In this document: positions 1 through 5,176 of the stretch, in pieces
How the letters are laid out: the number at the start of each line of letters is the position of its first letter
Position numbering within the stretch: the stretch's first letter is position 1
Source: Candidatus Competibacteraceae bacterium
GTDB taxonomy: Bacteria; Pseudomonadota; Gammaproteobacteria; Competibacterales; Competibacteraceae
Reading direction: 5' to 3'
Length of the DNA: 5,176 nt
Assembly: GCA_020444985.1 (NCBI GenBank)
Contig: JAGRHK010000155.1
Location: 1-5,176 of the forward strand
Program-made: the position numbers and the translations under genes
Notes under the pieces: model-generated
Told to the model about the DNA's origin: nothing
Database searches by the model: none
Seen by the model: only the letters and a program-made list of their open reading frames with translations

Positions 1-1240
1 AATAGATCAACAGGCCGCGATCCACGATCGGATTGGGTTTGGGCGTCAGTGGTACGGCGCGCGCCGACAGCAAGGCCACTTGGCGGCGCTGAATGATCCG
101 ATCCACAGCATACACCACCACGGCCGGCAACAGCAGAATCACCGAAACCACCGCCCCCATCTCGAAATTTTGCTGTCCGACGACCTGTTTATAAATGTCC
201 AGCGCCAACACATTGTATTGACCGCCGATGACCTTGGGTACGCCGAAATCGGTAATGGTCAGACTGAACACCACGAAGGCGGCGGAGATGATGCCGTAGC
301 TGGCTCCGGGCAAGGTCACGACCCAAAATATCCGCGCCTTGGGTGTGCGCAACGCTTCCGCCGCCTCGTACAAGCGAGCGTCGGCGGTGGACAGCGCCAC
401 CAGCATGATCAGCATGGCATGCGGAAAGCTGAAAAACACGGAAGCGATGACAATGCCCAGCGGACCGTAGATCGGCTCGCCCATCAGCATCCATTTTAAT
501 ACGCCCTGGTTGCCGAACAGATAGACCAGGCTGATCGCCGGCAGCAGCGAGGGGGCCAGAATCGGCACCATGGCGATCATGCGAAACGCGCCCTTGAACG
601 GGATGCAGGTTCGGGTGAGGGCGTAGGCGTAAACGAAGGCCAGCGCGACGGTAATCACTGTCGAGATCAGGGCGATATACAAACTGTTGGCGATGGATTG
701 ACGCAGGGCGGGCGTTTGGAAGTAGGTCCGATAATTACCCAAGCCGCTCGCCGCCATTGGACGCACGAACAATTTGCGCAATTCGCGCGGCTCCAGCGTG
801 TAGATTTCTCCCGGCTGGGAAAAATTGCCATTCGACAACAACAGGCCGCCTTCCGCCGAGGCATCCCGCAGGCGCACTTGCGTCACGCCTTGCAGCGCCT
901 TGCGCGACAGGGTTTGCAGAACGGGCAACCGGGTAAGGGAGGTTGGCGTCATCCCGTTGTGGACGGGCTGACTCAATCGGCCCACCCAATCTTCGAGCGT
1001 GCCGGCGTCTTGCCACTGACCATCGCGCTCCAGCTGGACCGCAACTTCGCCAAAGCGAAACTGATACACGGTGAACGACTTGGACAGCACGGCATACAGG
1101 GGCAACGCCAGGCTGATCAGCAAATACAGGCCGATCGCCACCATGGAGGCCCGCATTATCCAATCGTCGCGGCCCAACTTCGGCTTGATGCGCGGCCCCG
1201 TCAGTGGGGCCGCGCCTTGCGTTGGGTTGAGAGCGACCAT
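1..1240 (-). CDS. phnU2: ABC transporter permease, putative 2-aminoethylphosphonate type (PhnU2), 3' end outside window
   Basis: Inner-membrane permease through which the substrate captured by the neighbouring binding protein would enter the cytoplasm. One frame stays open from ATG at 1240 to the window edge, giving 413 residues without a stop. Hydrophobic segments are seen near residues 32-53, 182-207, 218-243, 258-283, 315-331 and 360-381. The cytoplasmic EAA loop that docks on the ATPase is at about 291-312 (YEAAEALRTP, then VTLPGA). The stretches VPKVIGGQYNVLALDIYKQV (335-354) and RRQVALLSARAVP (385-397) are typical of the PhnU2 family as I remember it. Members have about 550 residues with two fused permease halves, so the missing part should be the second half. 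The start lies 3 bases after the phnT2 stop, with AGG 8 bases upstream, which implies translational coupling. Odd: about 125 residues separate the first two membrane segments. Sulfate or iron permeases share the fold, but the sequence favours PhnU2. Confidence 0.9.
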   Translation of the reverse strand, partial: MVALNPTQGAAPLTGPRIKPKLGRDDWIMRASMVAIGLYLLISLALPLYAVLSKSFTVYQFRFGEVAVQLERDGQWQDAGTLEDWVGRLSQPVHNGMTPTSLTRLPVLQTLSRKALQGVTQVRLRDASAEGGLLLSNGNFSQPGEIYTLEPRELRKLFVRPMAASGLGNYRTYFQTPALRQSIANSLYIALISTVITVALAFVYAYALTRTCIPFKGAFRMIAMVPILAPSLLPAISLVYLFGNQGVLKWMLMGEPIYGPLGIVIASVFFSFPHAMLIMLVALSTADARLYEAAEALRTPKARIFWVVTLPGASYGIISAAFVVFSLTITDFGVPKVIGGQYNVLALDIYKQVVGQQNFEMGAVVSVILLLPAVVVYAVDRIIQRRQVALLSARAVPLTPKPNPIVDRGLLIY

Positions 1241-1243
1241 GCG

Positions 1244-2383
1244 TCAAACCTGCCGGGCGTAAACGCGGATATGTTCCGGCGGGAGCGCCACGGTGAGCCG
1301 CTGGCCTTTTTCAAGCCGCATGCCGCGCGTGAGGTTGGCGGAAAAGTTGGCGCGCAACACATTGTCGCCCAGGCGATCTTCAGTCAGTTTGGCGTGGAAG
1401 AAAGCCCCCAGAAACTCCATGTCCTGAATGTCGACCTGAAAGGTGTTGGTCGCGCCGGTTTCTGCGCCATCCACCATCACATCCTCCGGGCGGATCGCCA
1501 CAGTAACCGGGCTATTCAACATATGGCCGTCGACCTCGCAATGCAACTCCAGTTCGCCCAACCGCACCCGCTGGCCCTCCAGCCGGGTGCCCGTCAAAAA
1601 GTTCATGGAGCCGATAAAGTCGGCCACGAAGGCCGACGACGGCGTGCTATAGATTTCTTGTGGCGTGCCGACTTGCGCGATGCAGCCATGATTCATCACT
1701 ACCACTCGATCCGCCATCGCCAAAGCCTCTTCCTGATCGTGCGTGACCAAAATCGTGGTCACGCCCAAACGGCGTTGCAGTTCTTTGATCTCATGGCGCA
1801 AGCGCATACGCACCTTGGCGTCCAACGCTGACAGCGGTTCGTCCAGCAACAACAATCCGGGTGAGGTTGCCAACGCGCGCGCCAATGCGACCCGCTGTTG
1901 CTGGCCACCGGAAATCTGCGCCGGATATTTATTGCCATGTTCGCGCAAGCCCACGGTTTCCAGCAATTCTTCGACGCGCCGATTGACTTCGGCGCGGGAT
2001 AATTTGCGATTTTCCAGACCAAACGCGATATTGCGCCGCACGGTGAGATTGGGGAACAGGGCATAGGACTGAAACACGATACCGAAATCCCGCTCTGAAG
2101 GCGGCAACGCCGAGACATCGACGCCATCTTGGAAGATGCGTCCCGAGGTCTGGATGTCGAGACCCGCGATGGCGCGCAGCAGAGTGGTCTTACCGCAACC
2201 TGACGGGCCGAGGAAGCAGATGAATTCGCCCCGATAAATTTCCAGATTCACATCTTTCAAAGCAACGAAACTGCCGAACTTCTTAACGACGTTATCGACT
2301 TTGAGATAAATCTGACGGAGGCTTTCGCCAGGCAGCGGATTTTCGAAAAAGGCCGGCGACTGGGATGCAAGAATGGCGTTCAC
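1244..2383 (-). CDS. phnT2: ABC transporter ATP-binding protein, putative 2-aminoethylphosphonate type (PhnT2)
   Basis: Cytoplasmic ATPase that powers the importer, 379 residues counted from the GTG start. Visible motifs: Walker A GPSGCGKTT (59-67), Q-loop Gln105, signature ISGGQQQR (157-164), Walker B LLLLDEP (177-183), D-loop SALD (185-188) and switch His215. All catalytic elements are intact. Residues from about 290 (VAIRPEDV) to the end form a TOBE-type regulatory domain, as in MalK- and PotA-like ATPases. The GTG at 2383 was chosen because GGGGAG lies 8 bases upstream. A TTG at 2389 is only 2 bases from the same site and is unlikely. This leaves about 25 residues before the usual domain start (YLKVDNVVKKFG), slightly longer than I expect for the family. 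The gene is followed after 3 bases by the permease. Putative AEP, polyamine and iron ATPases are close relatives; the AEP assignment rests on resemblance to PhnT2 sequences and on both neighbours. Confidence 0.9.
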   Translation of the reverse strand: MNAILASQSPAFFENPLPGESLRQIYLKVDNVVKKFGSFVALKDVNLEIYRGEFICFLGPSGCGKTTLLRAIAGLDIQTSGRIFQDGVDVSALPPSERDFGIVFQSYALFPNLTVRRNIAFGLENRKLSRAEVNRRVEELLETVGLREHGNKYPAQISGGQQQRVALARALATSPGLLLLDEPLSALDAKVRMRLRHEIKELQRRLGVTTILVTHDQEEALAMADRVVVMNHGCIAQVGTPQEIYSTPSSAFVADFIGSMNFLTGTRLEGQRVRLGELELHCEVDGHMLNSPVTVAIRPEDVMVDGAETGATNTFQVDIQDMEFLGAFFHAKLTEDRLGDNVLRANFSANLTRGMRLEKGQRLTVALPPEHIRVYARQV

Positions 2384-2553
2384 GGGCAAATCTCCCCAAG
2401 ATTAACCAGCAAGCCTGGGCTTGACATTTTAGCGCGCCACCCTGTAACCCAAAGGCTTGCAACAAAATACCGGGCGCATTGTGTGCTTGCGCATGTTGAT
2501 CACTGCATGAATCATCAAATTTCTCAATGAAAGTTTTTCTACTTAAGCGCGTC
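2384..2553 (-). other. Intergenic region upstream of phnT2
   Basis: 170 bases separate the AllA-like gene from phnT2. No clear terminator follows the AllA-like stop. On the minus strand TAAAAT (2431-2426) could be a -10 element, but the only -35 candidates 15-17 bases upstream (TTGGGT, CTTTGG) are poor, so a promoter is not established. A perfect palindrome, CAAGCC-CA-GGCTTG on the minus strand, lies at 2423-2410 between that element and the GGGGAG ribosome site, and GGCTTG recurs on the plus strand at 2454-2459. GCGCAT is repeated directly on the plus strand at 2474-2479 and 2489-2494. The gap is long for a tight operon, so phnT2-phnU2 may have its own control or simply be read through from upstream. 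Confidence 0.4.
2410..2423. repeat. Short perfect palindrome upstream of phnT2
   Basis: Six-base arms around two central bases (caagcc-tg-ggcttg on the plus strand), starting 27 bases before the phnT2 GTG codon. It could be an operator half-site pair or a small mRNA hairpin ahead of the ribosome site. It is short enough to occur by chance. Confidence 0.35.
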
Positions 2554-3207
2554 TTAGCTTTGATTTTCTATCGGAATTTCCAGAAGACAATTAAACTCTC
2601 GGGAAAAATCAACCGACACTCGCCCATGGACAGCGCCTTGTTTGTCGAAAAATCTTTGCTGCCCGCGCAAAGGGAAAACGCCTTCATGCCAAATGTTGGG
2701 GTGTATATAAAGCCCGTGCTGGCCACTGAACCAGAAGCAGACAAAATCCTCGGGTTTGACATCGTCGCCTGGCCTTGCCAGTGGCACGAGGAACGGTTTC
2801 GGCTCTAAAGGGAAAAAGAGCTGTCCGCCATCCGGATGATAATTGGCGTGCCAGAGAAAAAGCCGGCTGGGGTTTTCATCGTGATCTTCAGTCGCCTGCG
2901 TCGGCTCTACGGCATAGCCAAGAATATAATGACCGTTCACGGCCATATTGCAGCCATATAAAACATCGCCTTTCCATTCGGCCACAAACGTCCCTTCGGT
3001 GGTTCCACCTTCGTCGCCGCTATCCGCATCTACCGGTCGCCATCCTTGTGCCGGCCACCGCACAATCTCAATGTGGACCGCTTCGGGGTCATTGACCAAC
3101 TGACCGTAACCGGACAGCGTAGAAGGCGTTGCTGTGACAACCGGGATCGGAATACGCGCCAGATGACGGGGCAAGTCAGGATTCAGGTAGTTGGGGACCG
3201 TTGCCAT
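2554..3207 (-). CDS. Ureidoglycolate lyase (AllA-like) family protein
   Basis: A 217-residue protein that resembles proteobacterial proteins annotated as ureidoglycolate lyase. That enzyme splits ureidoglycolate into glyoxylate and urea in purine (allantoin) breakdown. The most telling stretches are WPAQGWRPVD (51-60), LWHANYHPDGGQLFFPLE (118-135), GLYIHPNIWHEGVFPL (165-180) and FFDKQGAVHGRVSVDF (186-201). E. coli AllA has a related YHRNVWHHPLF stretch. The fold of that family is a double-stranded beta helix (cupin). His120, His124, His169 and His174 are candidate active-site or metal ligands, which is inference. No signal peptide or membrane segment is seen, so it is probably cytoplasmic. 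ATG at 3207 was chosen: TGAG lies 7 bases upstream, whereas the TTG at 3219 has no ribosome site. No other allantoin gene is visible, and the gene sits between the binding protein and ATPase genes of an AEP-type importer, so its true substrate may differ from ureidoglycolate. Family: fairly sure; activity: unsure. Confidence 0.78.
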   Translation of the reverse strand: MATVPNYLNPDLPRHLARIPIPVVTATPSTLSGYGQLVNDPEAVHIEIVRWPAQGWRPVDADSGDEGGTTEGTFVAEWKGDVLYGCNMAVNGHYILGYAVEPTQATEDHDENPSRLFLWHANYHPDGGQLFFPLEPKPFLVPLARPGDDVKPEDFVCFWFSGQHGLYIHPNIWHEGVFPLRGQQRFFDKQGAVHGRVSVDFSREFNCLLEIPIENQS

Positions 3208-3219
3208 CTGAACGCTCAA

Positions 3220-3241
3220 ATTGAAAGTAGGGTATTGAAAA
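3220..3241 (-). repeat. Direct repeat upstream of the AllA-like gene
   Basis: On the minus strand TTTCAAT occurs twice with a period of 14 bases (plus-strand attgaaa at 3220-3226 and 3234-3240), beginning 13 bases before the ATG at 3207. It could bind a regulator. No convincing -10/-35 pair accompanies it, and the repeat is short and A/T-rich. Confidence 0.3.
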
Positions 3242-3261
3242 GCTGGGCGCGAAACTCCCAG
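3236..3261 (-). terminator. Weak terminator-like hairpin downstream of phnS2
   Basis: On the minus strand the arms CTGGG (3261-3257) and CCCAG (3247-3243) enclose a 9-base loop and are followed by CTTTTCAA. The stem is only five pairs and the U-tract is broken, so at best it acts as a partial terminator or attenuator between phnS2 and the AllA-like gene. Confidence 0.3.
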
Positions 3262-3270
3262 ACGATGGAA

Positions 3271-3305
3271 TCAGCCGCGTCGGCTTAATGCGTCGGCGCG
3301 GCTGA
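3271..3305 (-). repeat. Inverted repeat (mRNA hairpin) downstream of phnS2
   Basis: Perfect 9-base GC-rich arms, TCAGCCGCG at 3271-3279 and CGCGGCTGA at 3297-3305, around a 17-base loop, starting 20 bases past the phnS2 stop codon. No U-run follows directly, so it is not a classical intrinsic terminator. Such hairpins after a binding-protein gene often protect the upstream mRNA or trim readthrough, letting the binding protein be made in excess over the membrane parts; that role is inferred here. On the minus strand, GCCGACGC is present twice within it. Confidence 0.6.
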
Positions 3306-3324
3306 TGTCTCTGCACGAACGGGG

Positions 3325-4347
3325 TCAGCTTTTCGGTTCCGACTTGGTGTCGTAGCGCTTTTGCCATTCTGTGAGGATGCGTGTGCGGTTTTGCGCAGCC
3401 CACTCGAAATCGTTTTTGATCATCGCTTTGGAGATCCCTTCCGGGAAATACTTCACCGGTTTGGCCATGCCGTCGATCGCCACCACCGCATAATTCTGGT
3501 TGTACATTTTCATCGCTTCTTTGGAAACGGTCCAATCCATCAAAGTTTTCGCAGCGTCCGCGTTGAAGGTGCCCTTGACGATGGCGGCGGCTTCCATGTC
3601 CCAACCGATGCCTTCGGTGGGAATGATGATATCCAGCGGCGCGCCTTCGGCTTTGGATTGCGCGGCCCGGTAGGCAAAGGAGATGCCGATGGGTATTTCG
3701 CCGCGAGCAGCGTCCTTGCAGGGCTTGGAACCGGAATGGGTGTAAAAGGCCATGTTTTCGTGCAGCGCATCCATGAATTTCCAGCCTTTTTCCTCGCCGA
3801 ACAGTTGCAGCCAACTGGACACATCGAGAAAGCCGGTGCCGGAGGAGTTGGGATTCGGCATCGCCACATGACCCTTGTAGACCGGTTTGGTCAAATCCTG
3901 CCAGGATGTAGGTTTGGGCAGCTTGAGGCGTTTGCCTTCCACAGTGTTAAAGCAGATCGAAGCGACCCAAGCGTCCAAACCGACCCAGGACGGCGGATTG
4001 GCCTCGTCGCGAAACCGCTCGTCCAGCTGATCCAGGCCTTTCGGCGCATACGGTTCCAACATGCCCTCGCTTTTCATGAGCAGCAGCGAGGTGGCGGCGA
4101 GACCCCAGATGGCGTCTGCCTGCGGATTATCCTTTTCAGCCAATAATTTGGCAGTAATGATGCCTGTGGAATCGCGCACCCATTCGATTTTGATATCGGG
4201 GTGTTCGGCATTGAAGCGCGCGGCGTAATCCTGAAGTTGGTCGGCTTCAAAAGCCGTATAAACCGTCAGATGGGTTTCCGCATTCGCAGCGGTAATCACT
4301 ATGCCGCCTAAGGCGAAGGCGCAAAGCAGCCGTGAATAGACCTTCAT
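3325..4347 (-). CDS. phnS2: Periplasmic substrate-binding protein, putative 2-aminoethylphosphonate ABC transporter (PhnS2)
   Basis: Soluble periplasmic receptor of the importer, 340 residues. Residues 1-23 form a Sec signal peptide: MKVYSR, a hydrophobic core, then ANA before Glu24. The mature protein follows the PhnS2 pattern as I know it: LTVYTAFEADQL (27-38), WVRDSTGIITAKLLAE (56-71), WGLAATSLLL (81-90), SSGTGFLDVSSWLQ (168-181), ALHENMAFYTHSGSKPC (194-210) and IGWDMEAAAIVKGT (247-260). This is the iron/thiamine/AEP-type binding-protein fold; the predicted ligand, AEP, is homology-based. Cys132 and Cys210 are the only mature cysteines and could form a disulfide. Start choice: ATG at 4347 has AGGGGAG with 5-base spacing. 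ATG at 4350 is only 2 bases away, and ATG at 4431 would add residues ahead of the signal peptide and lies within the PHO box. The gene is preceded by that PHO box and followed by hairpins, so it is probably phosphate-controlled and the most abundant product of its operon. Confidence 0.92.
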   Translation of the reverse strand: MKVYSRLLCAFALGGIVITAANAETHLTVYTAFEADQLQDYAARFNAEHPDIKIEWVRDSTGIITAKLLAEKDNPQADAIWGLAATSLLLMKSEGMLEPYAPKGLDQLDERFRDEANPPSWVGLDAWVASICFNTVEGKRLKLPKPTSWQDLTKPVYKGHVAMPNPNSSGTGFLDVSSWLQLFGEEKGWKFMDALHENMAFYTHSGSKPCKDAARGEIPIGISFAYRAAQSKAEGAPLDIIIPTEGIGWDMEAAAIVKGTFNADAAKTLMDWTVSKEAMKMYNQNYAVVAIDGMAKPVKYFPEGISKAMIKNDFEWAAQNRTRILTEWQKRYDTKSEPKS

Positions 4348-4397
4348 CATTGCTCCCCTATATGGACCATTGGGTCCGTTTTGGCTCGGAGCTGAGA

Positions 4398-4431
4398 AGG
4401 CTATCGTCTTCCAATGACGGCTTAATGACAT
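4398..4431 (-). promoter_or_regulatory. PHO-box-like PhoB site with -10 element upstream of phnS2
   Basis: On the minus strand, 4431-4414 reads ATGTCAT-TAAG-CCGTCAT. The E. coli PHO box is two direct CTGTCAT-like 7-mers separated by 4 bases, an 11-base period. Each half here matches CTGTCAT at 6 of 7 positions with exactly that spacing. Ten bases downstream is TAGCCT (4403-4398), a weak -10 that keeps the spacing seen in the E. coli phoA promoter. Transcription would start near 4391 and give a leader of about 44 bases. Base matches are seen directly; PhoB control is inferred. Confidence 0.65.
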
Positions 4432-4457
4432 GGCGTGGGGCGCGCCGCCCTGTCATT
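4424..4457. repeat. Imperfect palindrome overlapping the PHO box
   Basis: AATGACA (4424-4430) pairs with TGTCATT (4451-4457). After one mismatch GGCG (4432-4435) pairs with CGCC (4446-4449), around a 10-base G/C-rich centre. The left arm contains the upstream half of the PHO box, and the right arm carries a perfect plus-strand CTGTCAT (4450-4456) in opposite orientation. It lies upstream of the inferred transcription start, so a DNA-level role such as an extra PhoB half-site or another regulator's operator is more likely than an RNA one. Confidence 0.5.
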
Positions 4458-4487
4458 CAAAAGAGGATCAGGTTTCACCCGACCTGA
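4458..4487 (-). terminator. Probable weak intrinsic terminator of the upstream ATPase gene
   Basis: On the minus strand the arms TCAGGT (4487-4482) and ACCTGA (4473-4468) enclose an 8-base loop and are followed by TCCTCTTTTG. The stem is short but the position suits it: 87 bases after the ATPase stop and just ahead of the PHO-box promoter. It would separate the two transcription units. Confidence 0.45.
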
Positions 4488-4574
4488 ATTGAGAGGGCAG
4501 CCAATCGAAAACCACCTGCCTTTGGCGAAAAGAATCGCGGCATGCCATTTTCAACCCTGAGTTATTTCGGTTTA

Positions 4575-5176
4575 TTAAGAAGCAGGCGATGCTTCAACGC
4601 AGGCCACAGTACGATTGCGCCGAAACATGACCCAGTGATCGATGTCCAGGCGAATGCCCATGTGTCGTCCTGGCGGATGGTCATGGTGGCTGGGCGCCAG
4701 ACACAGCAGGCGCGCACCACTCGGCAATTTCAATAGATAGAGAAACTCCGCGCCCCGGAAAGCCCGTTCCACGACCTCGACCTGAAGCGGACTGGCGTCG
4801 TCATGAATCACATCATCCGGGCGCACCAGAATCTCCACATCATCGCCGGCGATGCAACCCACGGGCGGCATGCCCGCCACGATGCCTAGCTCAGTATGCA
4901 CCCGGCCATCGTCGCCGACTCGGCCCGGCAACAGAATGCCCTGACCGATAAAATCGGCGACAAACCGGTCCGCCGGCTGATGATAAAGATGATAAGCGGT
5001 GTCCCATTGCCGCAGCCGGCCGTTCTCCAGCACGCCGATTTCATCAGCGAAGGTGAAAGCTTCGAACTGGTCATGACTGACCAGGAGTCCGCCGGTACCC
5101 TCCCGCAGCAGGATGTGGCGTACTTCCCGCGCCAGGTCTTCCCGCAGAGTTACGTCGAGACTGGAAAACGGCTCAT
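4575..5176 (-). CDS. ABC transporter ATP-binding protein, C-terminal part (5' end outside window)
   Basis: The last 199 residues of a second ABC-importer ATPase. The fragment opens with EPFSSLD, the end of Walker B followed by the D-loop. It continues with the switch histidine in LLVSHDQFEAFTFADEIG (30-47), then ENGRLRQWDTAYHLYHQPADRFVADFIGQG, which is characteristic of ATPases of the ferric-iron/polyamine/AEP group. From about residue 100 (VEILVRPDD) to the end is a TOBE-like domain. The frame is open up to the window edge, and TAA is at 4577-4575. Walker A and the signature motif must lie outside. The wording of the H-loop and D-loop regions recalls FbpC-like iron(III) ATPases, but no partner binding protein or permease is visible for it here, so the cargo is uncertain. 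It is a different gene from phnT2, and its transcript probably ends before phnS2. Confidence 0.85.
   Translation of the reverse strand, partial: EPFSSLDVTLREDLAREVRHILLREGTGGLLVSHDQFEAFTFADEIGVLENGRLRQWDTAYHLYHQPADRFVADFIGQGILLPGRVGDDGRVHTELGIVAGMPPVGCIAGDDVEILVRPDDVIHDDASPLQVEVVERAFRGAEFLYLLKLPSGARLLCLAPSHHDHPPGRHMGIRLDIDHWVMFRRNRTVACVEASPAS

Noticed and set aside
735..1247. Minus-strand frame of 170 codons near the permease start
   Set aside because: It is a different frame from the permease and lacks hydrophobic segments. The frame starting at 1240 gives a convincing permease and stays open to the window edge.
698..1831. Long plus-strand open frame of 377 codons
   Set aside because: It lies opposite phnT2 and phnU2, whose protein motifs are unmistakable. 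Its translation is rich in His, Gln and Arg with no recognisable domain, as expected for an antisense shadow in GC-rich DNA.
2421..2448. Plus-strand TTGACA with a TGTAAC box 16 bases on, resembling a promoter
   Set aside because: There is no plus-strand gene downstream; it points into the antisense of the AllA-like gene. Could be chance.
2527..2808. Plus-strand open frame of 93 codons
   Set aside because: Mostly antisense to the AllA-like gene; no recognisable domain and no ribosome site.
3361..4146. Plus-strand open frame of 261 codons opposite phnS2
   Set aside because: Antisense to a confidently identified binding-protein gene, with no ribosome site or recognisable domain.
4348..4431. 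N-terminal extension of phnS2 from ATG 4431
   Set aside because: It would put 28 residues ahead of a normal signal peptide, and its start codon lies within the PHO box, upstream of the inferred transcription start.

Overview
The window looks like a chromosomal segment of a Gram-negative proteobacterium. A gammaproteobacterium is my best guess, from the style of the proteins, a moderately high GC content judged by eye, and a solute-binding protein with a Sec signal peptide, which implies a periplasm. The guess at genus level is open. All supported genes lie on the minus strand, so the transcription order runs from high to low coordinates. No plus-strand gene, RNA gene, insertion sequence or CRISPR array was found.

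Layout in transcription order: (1) 5176-4575, the C-terminal half of an ABC-importer ATPase of the ferric-iron/polyamine type, cut by the window edge and followed by a weak terminator-like hairpin; (2) 4574-4348, a regulatory gap holding a good PHO-box match with a plausible -10 element, overlapped by a long imperfect palindrome; (3) 4347-3325, a periplasmic binding protein of the putative 2-aminoethylphosphonate (AEP) type, PhnS2; (4) 3324-3208, a gap with hairpins and a short direct repeat; (5) 3207-2554, a cupin-like protein of the ureidoglycolate lyase (AllA-like) family; (6) 2553-2384, a 170-base gap with a small palindrome; (7) 2383-1244, the ATPase PhnT2; (8) 1240-1, the permease PhnU2, 3 bases behind phnT2 and running off the window.

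Together PhnS2, PhnT2 and PhnU2 form one complete importer: binding protein, ATPase and a probable double-length fused permease. Its family name predicts AEP as cargo. The PHO box in front of phnS2 independently suggests induction under phosphate starvation by PhoB, which fits uptake of an organophosphonate. The unusual element is the AllA-like gene placed between the binding protein and the ATPase. It has no known role in phosphonate use and may mark an undescribed catabolic step or a different true substrate. No complete phosphonate-degrading enzyme is present in the window.
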